A stretch of 64,000 nucleotides of DNA from Arenibacter troitsensis (GCF_900177645.1 NZ_FXAO01000002.1:434001-498000); one strand, 5' to 3'; positions 38,093 through 47,323 are shown, counted from the first letter of the stretch. The notes: a model not told the origin generated them from the letters alone. Program-made: numbers and translations.

Positions 38093-39361
38093 ATGGAAAA
38101 TTCAAATGATCAACAAAAAACCAATGCCAACAGGCTGTTTTACGGTAGCTGTTTCGCATTAATCACAACCGCATTCTCTTTTAGCATTAGGGCTGGGATT
38201 CTACCACAGCTCGGAGAAGAACTAAGTTTAAGTGCCGAACAACTAGGCTTTATTAATTCCATGTGGTTCTTTGGCTTTCCGATATCCATGGTTATCGGAG
38301 GATTAATCTATCATAAGGTTGGGGGAAAGGCCATTATGCAATTTGCCTTTTTTGCACATGCCTTAGGAATTATTTTAACCATCTATTCCGGCAGTTATGT
38401 GGGATTGCTAATTTCCACCTTATTGATCGGTCTGGGAAATGGATGTACCGAAGCCGCATGTAACCCTATGATTGCGGATGCCTATTCAGGAACTAGGATG
38501 AGCAGAATGATGAATCGTTTCCATATGTGGTTCCCAGGAGGTATTGTTTTAGGTAGTCTAATATCCAAGTTTATGACCGATGCAGGTTTAAGCTGGGAAA
38601 CACAGATCTGGGTGATAATGATTCCTACCTTGATCTATGCCTATTTATACTTTGGGCAGGCATGGCCAAAAGCCAAGGTTGAAGCGGCTGCCACCCTTAG
38701 TGGTAATTTAAAGGCCATGGTGTCCCCACTATTTATTTTCATGATTGTTTGTATGTCTTTAACCGCTATCTCCGAATTTGGCCCACAACAATGGGTAGGC
38801 CTTATCTTGTCCAAGAGTGGTGCAGAACCTATGATCATACTGGCCCTGGTTACAGGATTAATGGCAGTAGCCCGTTATTTTGGCGGTGAAGTTGTTCACA
38901 AATTCGATCAAACAGGAGTACTATTGGGTTCAGCCGTTCTGGCAACAATAGGCATTTATCTTTTTAGCACCCAAACTGGAACCATGGCCTATATTGCTGC
39001 CATCTTCTTTGCATTGGGAATTGCTTATTTCTGGCCCAATATGATTGGTTTTGTTGCCGACAAAATACCAAAAAGTGGCGCCTTGGGAATGTCCATTATT
39101 GGTGCTGTAGGTATGTTCTCCTCCTCTATATTCCAACCCATTATTGGGGGATGGATCGATTCTGATAAAGCCGAAGCCGCTGCCGCAGGATTTACCGGTG
39201 ATGAATTGGAATTGGTTTCCGGACAGGCCACACTTGGCACCATGGTAGCCTTCCCTGCTATTTTGATCGTCCTATTTACCATACTCTGGTTTTGGGTTAA
39301 AAAACGCAAAAACACCGATGCCGCTGAAGCTACTAGTGGCCAAGCTGTAACAGACTATTAG
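38093..39361 (+). CDS. Major facilitator superfamily sugar-type transporter
   Basis: A 422-residue inner-membrane permease with 12 predicted segments (two sets of six with a central loop near 195-210). N-terminal half: FALITTAFSFSIRAGILPQL and GNGCTEAACNPMIADAYSG; second half: AIFFALGIAYFWPNMIGFVADK and GMSIIGAVGMFSSSIFQPIIGGW. It resembles flavobacterial MFS proteins found beside sugar isomerase and dehydrogenase genes. Likely imports the substrate or an oxidised product of the locus. Followed 20 bp later by the isomerase gene, so they are cotranscribed. Confidence 0.9.
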   Translation: MENSNDQQKTNANRLFYGSCFALITTAFSFSIRAGILPQLGEELSLSAEQLGFINSMWFFGFPISMVIGGLIYHKVGGKAIMQFAFFAHALGIILTIYSGSYVGLLISTLLIGLGNGCTEAACNPMIADAYSGTRMSRMMNRFHMWFPGGIVLGSLISKFMTDAGLSWETQIWVIMIPTLIYAYLYFGQAWPKAKVEAAATLSGNLKAMVSPLFIFMIVCMSLTAISEFGPQQWVGLILSKSGAEPMIILALVTGLMAVARYFGGEVVHKFDQTGVLLGSAVLATIGIYLFSTQTGTMAYIAAIFFALGIAYFWPNMIGFVADKIPKSGALGMSIIGAVGMFSSSIFQPIIGGWIDSDKAEAAAAGFTGDELELVSGQATLGTMVAFPAILIVLFTILWFWVKKRKNTDAAEATSGQAVTDY

Positions 39362-39381
39362 AAAACACATAAAATTATAGA

Positions 39382-40221
39382 ATGAAAATTGGAATGAATA
39401 TGTTGCTCTGGACTAACCATGTCACAGAGCAACACTTTGATATTGTAGATACCTTAAAAAAAACTGGATATGATGGGATTGAGCTCTTCTTAGGTGATGG
39501 GGACCTAAAACATTATACAAAATTAGGCAAGCATTTTTCCAGTATAGAAATGGGTGTTACTGCAGTAGGTGCATTATCTCCAGAGCAAAATATTGCCAGT
39601 CCCGATAAAAAGACAAGGGAGGCAGGCCTGGAACGTTTAAAGTGGACCATTGATATGGCCGAGGCCGCCAATGTTGAAGTGATATGTGGTCCTTTTCATT
39701 CCACCTTTGCCCTATTTACCCGCCAACCACCTACCTTACAGGAAAAACAGTGGAGTAATGAGATGCTCTATAAAGCAGCCGAATATGCCCAAAAAGCAAA
39801 TATTATACTTACTCCTGAAGCTGTGAACAGATTTGAATGCTACCTATACAACACAATGGCCGACCTTGGTAATATGGTCCAAGAGGTAAACCATCCCAAT
39901 TTAGGTGCCATGTTCGACACACACCATGCCAATATTGAAGAAAAAAATCAGGGCCAGGCCATTAAAACCATTGCCCCCCATTTAAGGCACGTACATATTA
40001 GCGAAAACGATAGGGGTACGCCCGGAAGTGGACAAGTGCATTGGGACGACGTCTTTTCTGCCCTGAAGGATATAAAGTATGACGGCTGGCTAACCATAGA
40101 AGCCTTTAGCACCATTATACCGGAGTTTGCCAATGCCATTAATGTTTGGCGGGATTACTCTCCTTCAGAGGAAATTTACACCAAAGGCTTGAAATTAATC
40201 AAAGAAGGAATGGGGATTTAA
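39382..40221 (+). CDS. Sugar phosphate isomerase/epimerase, hydroxypyruvate isomerase-like TIM barrel
   Basis: A 279-residue TIM barrel of the ketose 3-epimerase/hydroxypyruvate isomerase class. Opens MKIGMNMLLWTNHVTEQH; metal ligands expected in LTPEAVNRFE (Glu), MFDTHHANIEEK (Asp, His), LRHVHISENDRGTPGSGQVHWDD (His, substrate contact) and WLTIEAFS (Glu). All four ligand positions of D-tagatose/D-psicose 3-epimerase appear intact, so it is probably an active ketose epimerase or isomerase. It sits between the MFS and ThuA copy 2 genes. Confidence 0.9.
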   Translation: MKIGMNMLLWTNHVTEQHFDIVDTLKKTGYDGIELFLGDGDLKHYTKLGKHFSSIEMGVTAVGALSPEQNIASPDKKTREAGLERLKWTIDMAEAANVEVICGPFHSTFALFTRQPPTLQEKQWSNEMLYKAAEYAQKANIILTPEAVNRFECYLYNTMADLGNMVQEVNHPNLGAMFDTHHANIEEKNQGQAIKTIAPHLRHVHISENDRGTPGSGQVHWDDVFSALKDIKYDGWLTIEAFSTIIPEFANAINVWRDYSPSEEIYTKGLKLIKEGMGI

Positions 40222-40271
40222 TAATTAATCCAGTTCTTTATTTTCAAAATGAATTCAATAAAAAAAAATTA

Positions 40272-41393
40272 ATGAAAAACCTATTACCTATCCTTATTTG
40301 CCTTTCTATGATCGCCTGTAAAGAGCAAAAAGAGGCCAAAACAAATGAAACGGCAATCGAAACAACTGCGGTTACTACTGAACAGTGGCTTACATTTGAA
40401 GGTAATGATAAGAATGCAAAGCATATAGTCCTGATTTCAGGTGATGAAGAATACCGTTCTGAGGAATCGATGCCACAATTGGCCAAAATCCTTTCCAAAC
40501 ACCATGGTTTTAATTGCACTGTGTTGTTCGCCCAAGATCCGGCCAAGCCTGGAGTAATAGATGCCAATTATGTAAAAAACATACCTGGTCTGGAAGCCCT
40601 TGACAGTGCCGACTTAATGATTATCTCTACAAGGTTCAGAGCTTTGCCCGATGATCAAATGAAACATATTGATGATTATCTTACGGCAGGCAAACCAGTC
40701 ATCGGACTAAGAACAGCTACACATGCCTTCAACTTTAAGGATGAGGACGTATCCAATTACAAACATTACGGCAACTCCTATAATGGCGATCTAAAGGAAT
40801 GGGAAGGCGGATTTGGTCGACTTGTTCTTGGTGAAAAATGGGTGAGCCATCACGGGCACCACAAACATCAAAGTACCAAAGGCTTTGTAGCCGATGCGGG
40901 GAAAACCTCTGGAATTGCAAATGGTATTGCAGACGGGGACGTGTGGGCCTCGGCCGATGTTTATGAAGTGCGTTTGCCCATGTCCGGAGATGCCCAACCT
41001 ATAATATATGGCAAGGTAATGAACAGAAAAGGCGAATTTGACGAGAATGATATATTCTATGGCATGCGCCCCACGGATGATGAAGAGGCCAAAACCAATA
41101 ATGCAGGAAAAGATGTTAGTGCACCACTGATGCCGGTAGCCTGGACCAAAACCTATCAAATTCCGGGAGGAAAAAAAGGAAAGGCCTTTACTTCCACAGC
41201 CTTTTCAGCAGTAGATTTTACTATTGAAGGAACGCGAAGATTAGTCGTAAATGCCGTGTTTTGGGCAATGGATCTACCAATACCGGCCGAAACCAACGTA
41301 GAATTGGTAGGTTCCTATAACCCTACTACCTATGAATTCAGGACAGACGAATACTGGGACCAAAAACAACTAAGAGTAACCGACTTTAAATAA
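40272..41393 (+). CDS. ThuA-domain lipoprotein, copy 2
   Basis: A 373-residue lipoprotein with lipobox SMIAC (Cys about residue 15). I use the ATG at 40272, since it gives a proper lipoprotein signal and a longer frame would overlap the isomerase gene. ThuA core: KHIVLISGDEEYRSEESMPQL, DLMIISTRFRALPDDQMKHIDDYL, VIGLRTATHAFNF and WEGGFGRLVLGEKWVSHHG. It shares this core with the copy at 35008-36201 but has a different middle region (about 210-290). Last gene of the plus-strand operon, followed by a terminator. Both paralogues are exported, unlike cytoplasmic rhizobial ThuA, pointing to periplasmic chemistry. Confidence 0.88.
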   Translation: MKNLLPILICLSMIACKEQKEAKTNETAIETTAVTTEQWLTFEGNDKNAKHIVLISGDEEYRSEESMPQLAKILSKHHGFNCTVLFAQDPAKPGVIDANYVKNIPGLEALDSADLMIISTRFRALPDDQMKHIDDYLTAGKPVIGLRTATHAFNFKDEDVSNYKHYGNSYNGDLKEWEGGFGRLVLGEKWVSHHGHHKHQSTKGFVADAGKTSGIANGIADGDVWASADVYEVRLPMSGDAQPIIYGKVMNRKGEFDENDIFYGMRPTDDEEAKTNNAGKDVSAPLMPVAWTKTYQIPGGKKGKAFTSTAFSAVDFTIEGTRRLVVNAVFWAMDLPIPAETNVELVGSYNPTTYEFRTDEYWDQKQLRVTDFK

Positions 41394-41420
41394 TACCAAT
41401 TAACCAACCAATCTTTACCA

Positions 41421-41453
41421 AGAGGCTGTCTAAAAAGGCAGTCTCTTTTTTTT
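41421..41453 (+). terminator. Rho-independent terminator of the MFS-isomerase-ThuA operon
   Basis: Stem AGAGGCTG / CAGTCTCT with a G-T pair and a short A-rich loop, followed by eight T. Located 28 bp after the stop of the ThuA copy 2 gene. Confidence 0.8.
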
Positions 41454-41605
41454 GTTCCTTTGACCTTAAGCATACAAAAAATAGTCCATAGGAATTATTA
41501 TAGTTCCCCTCCACTGAAAATTAAGTTATCGCTAATAGATGTAATGACATCAATTATGTAAGCTTCCAGTATATCAACATAGGCTTTAGAATTTGGGATT
41601 CCCAT

Positions 41606-42991
41606 CTACATTGGTACTTCATTGGGGAAATCTATCATAATTGGCTTCCCATTCCCTGCCCTTAAATATCGCCTAAGAATTTTTTGAACGTCATTATTAT
41701 CGGACATAGGCTTAATATACTTATCATATTCCTTAAAGGTCCTTATCTTTTTTCTTTTGGAAATGAATCCAAATCCCTTGTAAACACCATTTTCTACAAC
41801 AATAACAGATTTTTCATTTGTATTTCTTCCCTCTGCTTTTATTAGGTAAGTATTTTTATCATCGGCAATAGGCATTAAGGCCTTCTCCACACGCTCATTA
41901 TAGGATTCCACTGTTTCCTGTTCCCGACAAATACCGTGACATTTCTTAATATGAAAATGAAAACAGGCCCCTGAAATATGCTGTAAACTGCAATAACGGG
42001 GACAAAGTCCATAGGTCTCGCACAATTCCTCCAAAAAAGCCCTGCACTCCCCTTGGTTATAAAAACAGGCCAATGGCGCTTTTAGTTTGCCCAATCGATC
42101 ATAAAACAGGTGCATTATTCCGTTTTTATCCACCCTTGTACCTATGCCATAGCGATATCCGGTTCGTTTTTGTGCACGATTAAATTTTGGAAGGTGTTTT
42201 TTTATTTCATCGGACTCCAACAGTAGCGCCACCAATTCACTTCCCGTATGCGTATAATCTATATGTGCAGTTTCAAAACACAGTCGCATTTCTTTATGCG
42301 CCCTACTATAGACATGGCTCAACACCCGTTGTTTAATATCCTTGGCCTTACCCACATAAATGATCTTTCCCTGGGAGTTTTTAAAATAATACACTCCAGT
42401 AACATGGGGCAGGGAGGTCACCACCGATTTAGGCCATAATGGAGGTAAACTTGCCTGGCCGGATTTTGGCCCCAACATGAAATTAAAAACCCCATCCGTG
42501 TCCACGGTCCATAGTTTTTCGAGTAAACTTACCGTGGCCTCTGCCTTTTCCTTAGCGCCTTGTAACTGACCAACATTAATACCCAATTGGTTGCAAATTG
42601 CGCCAAGACTATAACTTTGTTGCCCAGGTATTAGTTTGCGCGACAATCTTAAGGTAGATATCCTCTTACGTTTGTATACTCCCCCTAGTGAAGCCAGTTC
42701 ATTTTTAACACCATTGAAGTTAAAATTAACATGATGTGAAATAAAAATACAGTCCGTGGTCAACGCTACCACCTCCTTGGCTATCTCATAAAACTTTGGT
42801 GCACCAAGCAACATATCATCTTTTATCCCATTGCGACGGGTAACTTTGTATTTTATAGATACTTCGGGGTTTACCAAAGAAGAAAATTCCCTTACCACCT
42901 TTTGGCCATCGTGAATTAAAATACAGATTTCGGTAATCTTATTATCCTCTCCCCGTAATCCTGTATTTTCTGTTTCAACTATGGCGTACAC
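41606..42991 (-). CDS. GIY-YIG nuclease fused to a degenerate DEDDh exonuclease domain
   Basis: A 461-residue protein resembling the Bacteroidota DNA polymerase III epsilon/UvrC-like fusions. Residues 1-165 are exonuclease-like, but catalytic positions have changed: AIVETENTG replaces the DxE motif, FISHHVNFNFN has Asn for the second Asp, and QGAKEKAEAT replaces the HxxxxD motif. Residues about 190-275 are an intact GIY-YIG nuclease (GVYYFKNSQGKIIYVGKAKDIKQRV, with the Glu in TGSELVALLLESDEIK). A Cys-rich stretch follows (CETYGLCPRYCSLQHISGACFHFHIKKC). Translation probably starts at GTG (42991). It likely cuts DNA by the UvrC/Cho mechanism while the first domain only binds DNA or partners. 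Confidence 0.85.
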   Translation of the reverse strand: MYAIVETENTGLRGEDNKITEICILIHDGQKVVREFSSLVNPEVSIKYKVTRRNGIKDDMLLGAPKFYEIAKEVVALTTDCIFISHHVNFNFNGVKNELASLGGVYKRKRISTLRLSRKLIPGQQSYSLGAICNQLGINVGQLQGAKEKAEATVSLLEKLWTVDTDGVFNFMLGPKSGQASLPPLWPKSVVTSLPHVTGVYYFKNSQGKIIYVGKAKDIKQRVLSHVYSRAHKEMRLCFETAHIDYTHTGSELVALLLESDEIKKHLPKFNRAQKRTGYRYGIGTRVDKNGIMHLFYDRLGKLKAPLACFYNQGECRAFLEELCETYGLCPRYCSLQHISGACFHFHIKKCHGICREQETVESYNERVEKALMPIADDKNTYLIKAEGRNTNEKSVIVVENGVYKGFGFISKRKKIRTFKEYDKYIKPMSDNNDVQKILRRYLRAGNGKPIMIDFPNEVPM

Positions 42992-43091
42992 TAACGATAT
43001 GAATTTTAGAGTATAAAATTAAAAAACAATAAGCCAACAGGATGGCTTTTCATGTATTTAACGTTTCGAATATATAAATTGGATCTTGGCC

Positions 43092-43598
43092 TTAGTTTGG
43101 ATGCCAAGTGGATAGTTGATTAAAAAAGGAGCTAACCTCATATTCGAATATATCCAGTGGAATCCTATGTGCCAAGTCCTGTCTAAGGGAGATATGGTAA
43201 TCCGTATTTTCGGTAATTCTTTCCCCTATAAATTTTAAAGTGTCCTTGGGGGCAACCACCTCATCCTTTGCCCCTAGGACCAATTGCATAAAGGAGCGAT
43301 TTGGATTGCTATAATCAGGCACACGTTGAAATACGGAACGGGAATCCAAGGCCGGGTTGAACAATAGGGATGGTTTTTTAAATGCGATGGACAAATAATA
43401 ACCTACAAAACCACCCATACTGCTGCCCATTACCATATCTATGTCCCCATTTACAAATTGCCTTCTAACATTTTCGATACTATTACTGTCCGATTCATAG
43501 TCGATAGATGGGGAATACACGGTACCGTACTTCTCAAGAATTGTTCGTTTTTCTTCACTGAGACTACCGTTAAGTCCGTGTAGGTATAGTATGTTCAT
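43092..43598 (-). CDS. YqiA/YcfP-family alpha/beta hydrolase
   Basis: A 168-residue small esterase. MNILYLHGLNGSLSEEK at the start, nucleophile elbow GSSMGGFVGYYL (Ser about residue 66), the acid in LGAKDEVV and the His in LAHRIPLD, a complete triad. The ATG at 43598 is preferred over one 12 bp upstream because it opens the first beta-strand. Cytoplasmic; substrate unknown. It lies 22 bp after the SGNH hydrolase gene and is probably cotranscribed with it. Confidence 0.88.
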   Translation of the reverse strand: MNILYLHGLNGSLSEEKRTILEKYGTVYSPSIDYESDSNSIENVRRQFVNGDIDMVMGSSMGGFVGYYLSIAFKKPSLLFNPALDSRSVFQRVPDYSNPNRSFMQLVLGAKDEVVAPKDTLKFIGERITENTDYHISLRQDLAHRIPLDIFEYEVSSFFNQLSTWHPN

Positions 43599-43619
43599 TA
43601 AAATGACCAATTAGCTTAA

Positions 43620-44558
43620 TTAGTTCTTCTGTAAATTACGTATCTGCTTCCGCAGTATTTCCGTCTTGTCCAATGCATCTCCAAGAGCAAGCCCCACATT
43701 CATTCCAGGCCTTTGGTGACCTATGGAAGTAAGCCATGCATCCTTCATTATTTTTTGCCGTTCCTCTACAAGCTTCCATATTTCTAAGCCATGGTGAAAT
43801 TGGGAAACCACTTCCTCCATACCATTGGCTTTGGATATTTCGTCTTCCCCAAGGTAAAGTAGCAGTTGTTTGGCCATTAACCAATGTCCAGTATCATTGG
43901 GGTGCACACCGTCCTTAGCTAAATAAAAATCGTCATTGGAAAGACGCTGATCTTCCAAGTACTTCTTCATAGGCCAGTGTACATCAATTACTTTCCAACC
44001 ATCCGTATACCTTTTGCTTATAATCCAATCTGAATAAATATCCAGGACATTGGCGTAGGCTTCCCCTTTACTGCCATCATAAATGGGAGGGGTTATATGT
44101 ACTATTGGGGTCCCATTTACCCGGACTTCTTGATTCAGCCAATTTATACCCTCCTTATACTTTTGGAAACGTTCTTCATCAAAGGGCAAATAAATGCCGT
44201 CATTCATTCCATAACAGGAAAATATTAGATCCGGTTTTGTACGCTCAAGGATACGCTTTAAACGCTCGTGAAGATCCGGACGTGGGAATTTACCGTCTGC
44301 ATGTCCAGATTCTGAAAGGCCGGATACCGTTTCACTAGGTAATCCCACATTAATAATTTCAAAATCCCGATCCGGATATTGTAAGGTAAGGTAGGCATCT
44401 ATGTACGATACATATTGCCCGGAATAGGTAATACTGTTCCCAAGAAAAAGTATGCGCTTAACATCTTGTGGTATTTCATAGCTATTTTGGGCCTTGACAT
44501 AGAATTGTAACATCATCAACAAGGAGAATAGCATTGTTGAAAATTTAGTATTTATCAT
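43620..44558 (-). CDS. SGNH/GDSL-family hydrolase
   Basis: A 312-residue exported lipase/esterase-like protein (signal MINTKFSTMLFSLLMMLQFYVKAQ). Block I is ILFLGNSITYSGQY (catalytic Ser in GNS), block III is FSCYGMNDGIY (oxyanion Asn) and block V is KDGVHPNDTGHWLMA (Asp-x-x-His). These proteins deacetylate or de-esterify carbohydrates. No polysaccharide-utilisation genes are adjacent. The last 50 residues are helical. Confidence 0.88.
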   Translation of the reverse strand: MINTKFSTMLFSLLMMLQFYVKAQNSYEIPQDVKRILFLGNSITYSGQYVSYIDAYLTLQYPDRDFEIINVGLPSETVSGLSESGHADGKFPRPDLHERLKRILERTKPDLIFSCYGMNDGIYLPFDEERFQKYKEGINWLNQEVRVNGTPIVHITPPIYDGSKGEAYANVLDIYSDWIISKRYTDGWKVIDVHWPMKKYLEDQRLSNDDFYLAKDGVHPNDTGHWLMAKQLLLYLGEDEISKANGMEEVVSQFHHGLEIWKLVEERQKIMKDAWLTSIGHQRPGMNVGLALGDALDKTEILRKQIRNLQKN

Positions 44559-44708
44559 TTGCGATCGATTTGTATAATTATAAACTCCCTTTTTATTATC
44601 AATTCCAACTTAATGCTATATCATTATGAAAGGGTCCTTTGTTTCTTTCCGTAATGGCCTCTATCCAAGATAACATATATAACTATCCACCCCTTAATGT
44701 AAACTGTC

Positions 44709-45047
44709 TCAGAATAAGCTTCTTACCAATACTAAAATCAACCCAATAATATACAGGGTGGTAAAAATCAGTTTATTATATTTAGCCAACCAATTGGGAA
44801 GAAAGATATCAAAATTATCCATTTCGGAATCTGAATATTTCCGTGCCATAATGGTAAGGGGACAAAACATTTTAAAAACTAAAAGAACAATGCCCTCCAG
44901 AATAATTAACCCTATGCCTATCCAGGTATAGATATTAATTTCATTGAAAATTCCGGAATACAAAATATAGAAAATAACGACCACTAAGAATAGCCAGATC
45001 AGGGTGTGTACCCATTTGATTGCAAGAAGTCGATTTTCTGGATTCAT
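44709..45047 (-). CDS. Small integral membrane protein, function unknown
   Basis: A 112-residue protein with three hydrophobic segments (about 12-30, 40-60 and 90-110: WLFLVVVIFYILYS; WIGIGLIILEGIVLLVF; LIFTTLYIIGLILVLVR) and a conserved-looking FKMFCPLTIMARKYSD loop reminiscent of DUF2784-type proteins. It is on the same strand as the SMR pump gene, 65 bp downstream of it. Confidence 0.7.
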   Translation of the reverse strand: MNPENRLLAIKWVHTLIWLFLVVVIFYILYSGIFNEINIYTWIGIGLIILEGIVLLVFKMFCPLTIMARKYSDSEMDNFDIFLPNWLAKYNKLIFTTLYIIGLILVLVRSLF

Positions 45048-45112
45048 TTTAAAACAAATAAAACAATTAACCCAAACAACAACCTACTTTGTAGTAGGGA
45101 ATACATCCTAAT

Positions 45113-45439
45113 TTAATTGGATACAAACTTCAGTCCAATAATAGAACATATTAAGGTAGTCATAAAGAACATTCTCCAAAAGGTAGCAGGCTCTTTAAAA
45201 ACCAAAATCCCCACCAGTACAGTCCCCACCGCTCCAATTCCAGTCCATACGGCATAAGCCGTACCAATAGGCAACTCCCTTGTTGCCCGAACCAGCAGCA
45301 GCATACTTACGGCCAAACACAGCAAAAAACCAATGTACCAATAGGTCGCCTCGGCACCAGTAGCCCCTTTTGCCTTACCGAGACATGCCGCAAAAGCCAC
45401 TTCAAACAGACCCGCAATGATTAGTAACACCCAACTCAT
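45113..45439 (-). CDS. SMR-family multidrug efflux transporter
   Basis: A 108-residue four-helix drug/proton antiporter of the EmrE/SugE type. The essential membrane Glu is in LIIAGLFEVAFAACLGKA (about residue 13), followed by the conserved W-Y-x-G-F-L and the motif PIGTAYAVWTGIGAVGTVLVGI. Functions as an antiparallel dimer. It lacks an adjacent second SMR gene, so a homodimer is expected. Quaternary cations or guanidinium are the usual substrates for the two subgroups; the sequence leans to SugE-like (guanidinium exporter), but I cannot be certain. Confidence 0.93.
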   Translation of the reverse strand: MSWVLLIIAGLFEVAFAACLGKAKGATGAEATYWYIGFLLCLAVSMLLLVRATRELPIGTAYAVWTGIGAVGTVLVGILVFKEPATFWRMFFMTTLICSIIGLKFVSN

Positions 45440-45506
45440 AAATAGCCTTTAGTCCCTGTGGTTTATAGTAATATTTTCCAACAAACTTCCCATCACCAAA
45501 ATTTTA

Positions 45507-46352
45507 TTAATCAATGTTTATAATTGGTTCCTTCTTTAAATATCCCAGGGAAACCAAAAATTGATCGGCCTCGGCAACAGTACTTTTGTAGGCTTTAAGA
45601 TTGGCATAGTTAAAAAATCCATGCCCTTCCCCTTCATACAATTTAAGGTAGCACCTACTTTCCACTTTTTCCATTACCATTTTATAATATTCGGCAGTAG
45701 CCACGGGAATCAAATGATCTGTGGTTCCCAGGAAGAAAATGGTCGGGGGAGCCCCTTTTTGAATATTGTGAAGGGGTGAAAAACGCTTATATTCCTCCCC
45801 AATTCTTTCATAACCATAACCTCCGGGACCATTATCTACCACAGGGTTAAAAAGTACCAGGGCATTAGGGATACAATCAATGGATGTATCATCAGCCGGG
45901 TCATTGTATCCCATTATTAAAGCCGTTGCAGCCGCTAGGTGTCCGCCTGCAGAGCCTCCGGAAGCAATTAGTTTATCAACGTCTATATTAAACTTGTCTG
46001 CATTTTTTCTTATAAACCTAATGGCCGACTTAGCATCTTTTAGAGATTCGAAAGGAGTTGTGCCATTTATTTTTGAAGTACGGTAATCGGCCAAAAAACA
46101 GACTATCCCCCTTTTGGAAAAGTATTGTGCCTGATGTAGGAATTGTGACCTTTTGCCCCCTACCCAACCGCCGCCAAAAAAGAACACCATGGCAGGATAA
46201 TTTTTGGAAGAATCCATATTGGGCGGATAATGTACTTCCAAAAACAATTGGGTAGTATCCACTTTCTTATAAAGAATTTCCTCTTGGGAATTACAAATTT
46301 GGGTACTGAATAAAGTACCAACGATTAGGGCAATCAACAATTTTAAATGCAT
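45507..46352 (-). CDS. Exported alpha/beta hydrolase (carboxylesterase, BD-FAE type)
   Basis: A 281-residue esterase with a signal peptide (LKLLIALIVGTLFSTQICNSQ). Oxyanion-hole motif FFFGGGWVGGKRSQF (a variant of HGGGW), nucleophile ASGGSAGGHLAAATAL, the Asp in GTTDHLIPV and the His in YEGEGHGFFNY, so it should be active. This class, including bifunctional acetyl/feruloyl esterases, removes ester groups from plant or algal polysaccharides. No partner genes adjacent. Confidence 0.9.
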   Translation of the reverse strand: MHLKLLIALIVGTLFSTQICNSQEEILYKKVDTTQLFLEVHYPPNMDSSKNYPAMVFFFGGGWVGGKRSQFLHQAQYFSKRGIVCFLADYRTSKINGTTPFESLKDAKSAIRFIRKNADKFNIDVDKLIASGGSAGGHLAAATALIMGYNDPADDTSIDCIPNALVLFNPVVDNGPGGYGYERIGEEYKRFSPLHNIQKGAPPTIFFLGTTDHLIPVATAEYYKMVMEKVESRCYLKLYEGEGHGFFNYANLKAYKSTVAEADQFLVSLGYLKKEPIINID

Positions 46353-46566
46353 TTACAGTTTTTTAGAAAGGTTTTTACGAACAGCCATCTTCAACAATTG
46401 AAATTTAAGGTCCTAAGATAGGAAAACCCTCAAACTTCAGCACAGAATAGTCTACCACAGATAAACATTCCTAAAAGAGCACCCAAAACCCTAAAAAACA
46501 AGGAAAAATTGTATAAAAATTGAATTCAATATTTAGCGTAATGGGTATATTTTCAAGCGATACATA

Positions 46567-47106
46567 TTAACGCTTCCTCGCATAACGACTTTGCACCAAC
46601 TGATTTAAAAAGATTTTTGAAGCTACCAAAGTAAATTCAAGTTCTTTGGGAAGTACAGAGAACAATGCACTTCCTCCTCCCAAAACTATGGGGATGGTGG
46701 TAATAGTTATTTCATCAATGAGATCTTCCTTTAAAAAATTCTGTATGGTTACACCTCCATCTATGTAGAGCTTATGGTACCCCTTATCATGTATTTGTCT
46801 CATGATATCCGTTAAGCTTCCTTTAATCAAATCGGCCTTATTCCTATATTTCCCTTCTAGTGATTCCATGGTGCTGCTTACTATAAAAACTGGTTTGGCA
46901 TAGGGCCAATCCCCTTCAAAACCACAGACTGTTTCAAAAGTTTTACGGCCCATCACAAGAGCATCCACTTGGCTTATAAATTTATTATAACCCATATCCG
47001 ATTGCTCCGGATTGGGAATGGAGGTAAGCCAATCCAATCCACCATTCCTATCGGCGATATAGCCATCCAAACTTGTTGCTATAAAGACCATATTTCTTTT
47101 TACCAT
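46567..47106 (-). CDS. Dihydrofolate reductase-like protein (RibD C-terminal family)
   Basis: A 179-residue RibD_C/DHFR-fold protein. Motifs VFIATSLDGYIADRNGGLDWL, ALVMGRKTFETV and the NADPH-site pattern YHKLYIDGGVTIQNFL, then IPIVLGGGSALF. Members are NADPH reductases of unknown substrate, abundant in Bacteroidota, and not the true folate enzyme. An alternative start is the ATG five codons in. Monocistronic. Confidence 0.9.
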   Translation of the reverse strand: MVKRNMVFIATSLDGYIADRNGGLDWLTSIPNPEQSDMGYNKFISQVDALVMGRKTFETVCGFEGDWPYAKPVFIVSSTMESLEGKYRNKADLIKGSLTDIMRQIHDKGYHKLYIDGGVTIQNFLKEDLIDEITITTIPIVLGGGSALFSVLPKELEFTLVASKIFLNQLVQSRYARKR

Positions 47107-47323
47107 AGGATAAATCTAAAACTAAAAGAGATATTCTTCATTAAGGTATTGGTTTTTGGCCAAAAGCCATGGACCCGCCTACCAATTCATTAAGGAATAA
47201 TTAATGGCCATTTTAAGCATTTGAGCATCACACGTTACCAACCTGGGATTATCTGTTTCTATCACCATTTCAGCTACCATACTACTTTAATTTTCTTACT
47301 ATTTACCTGTGGATGTACCATAT

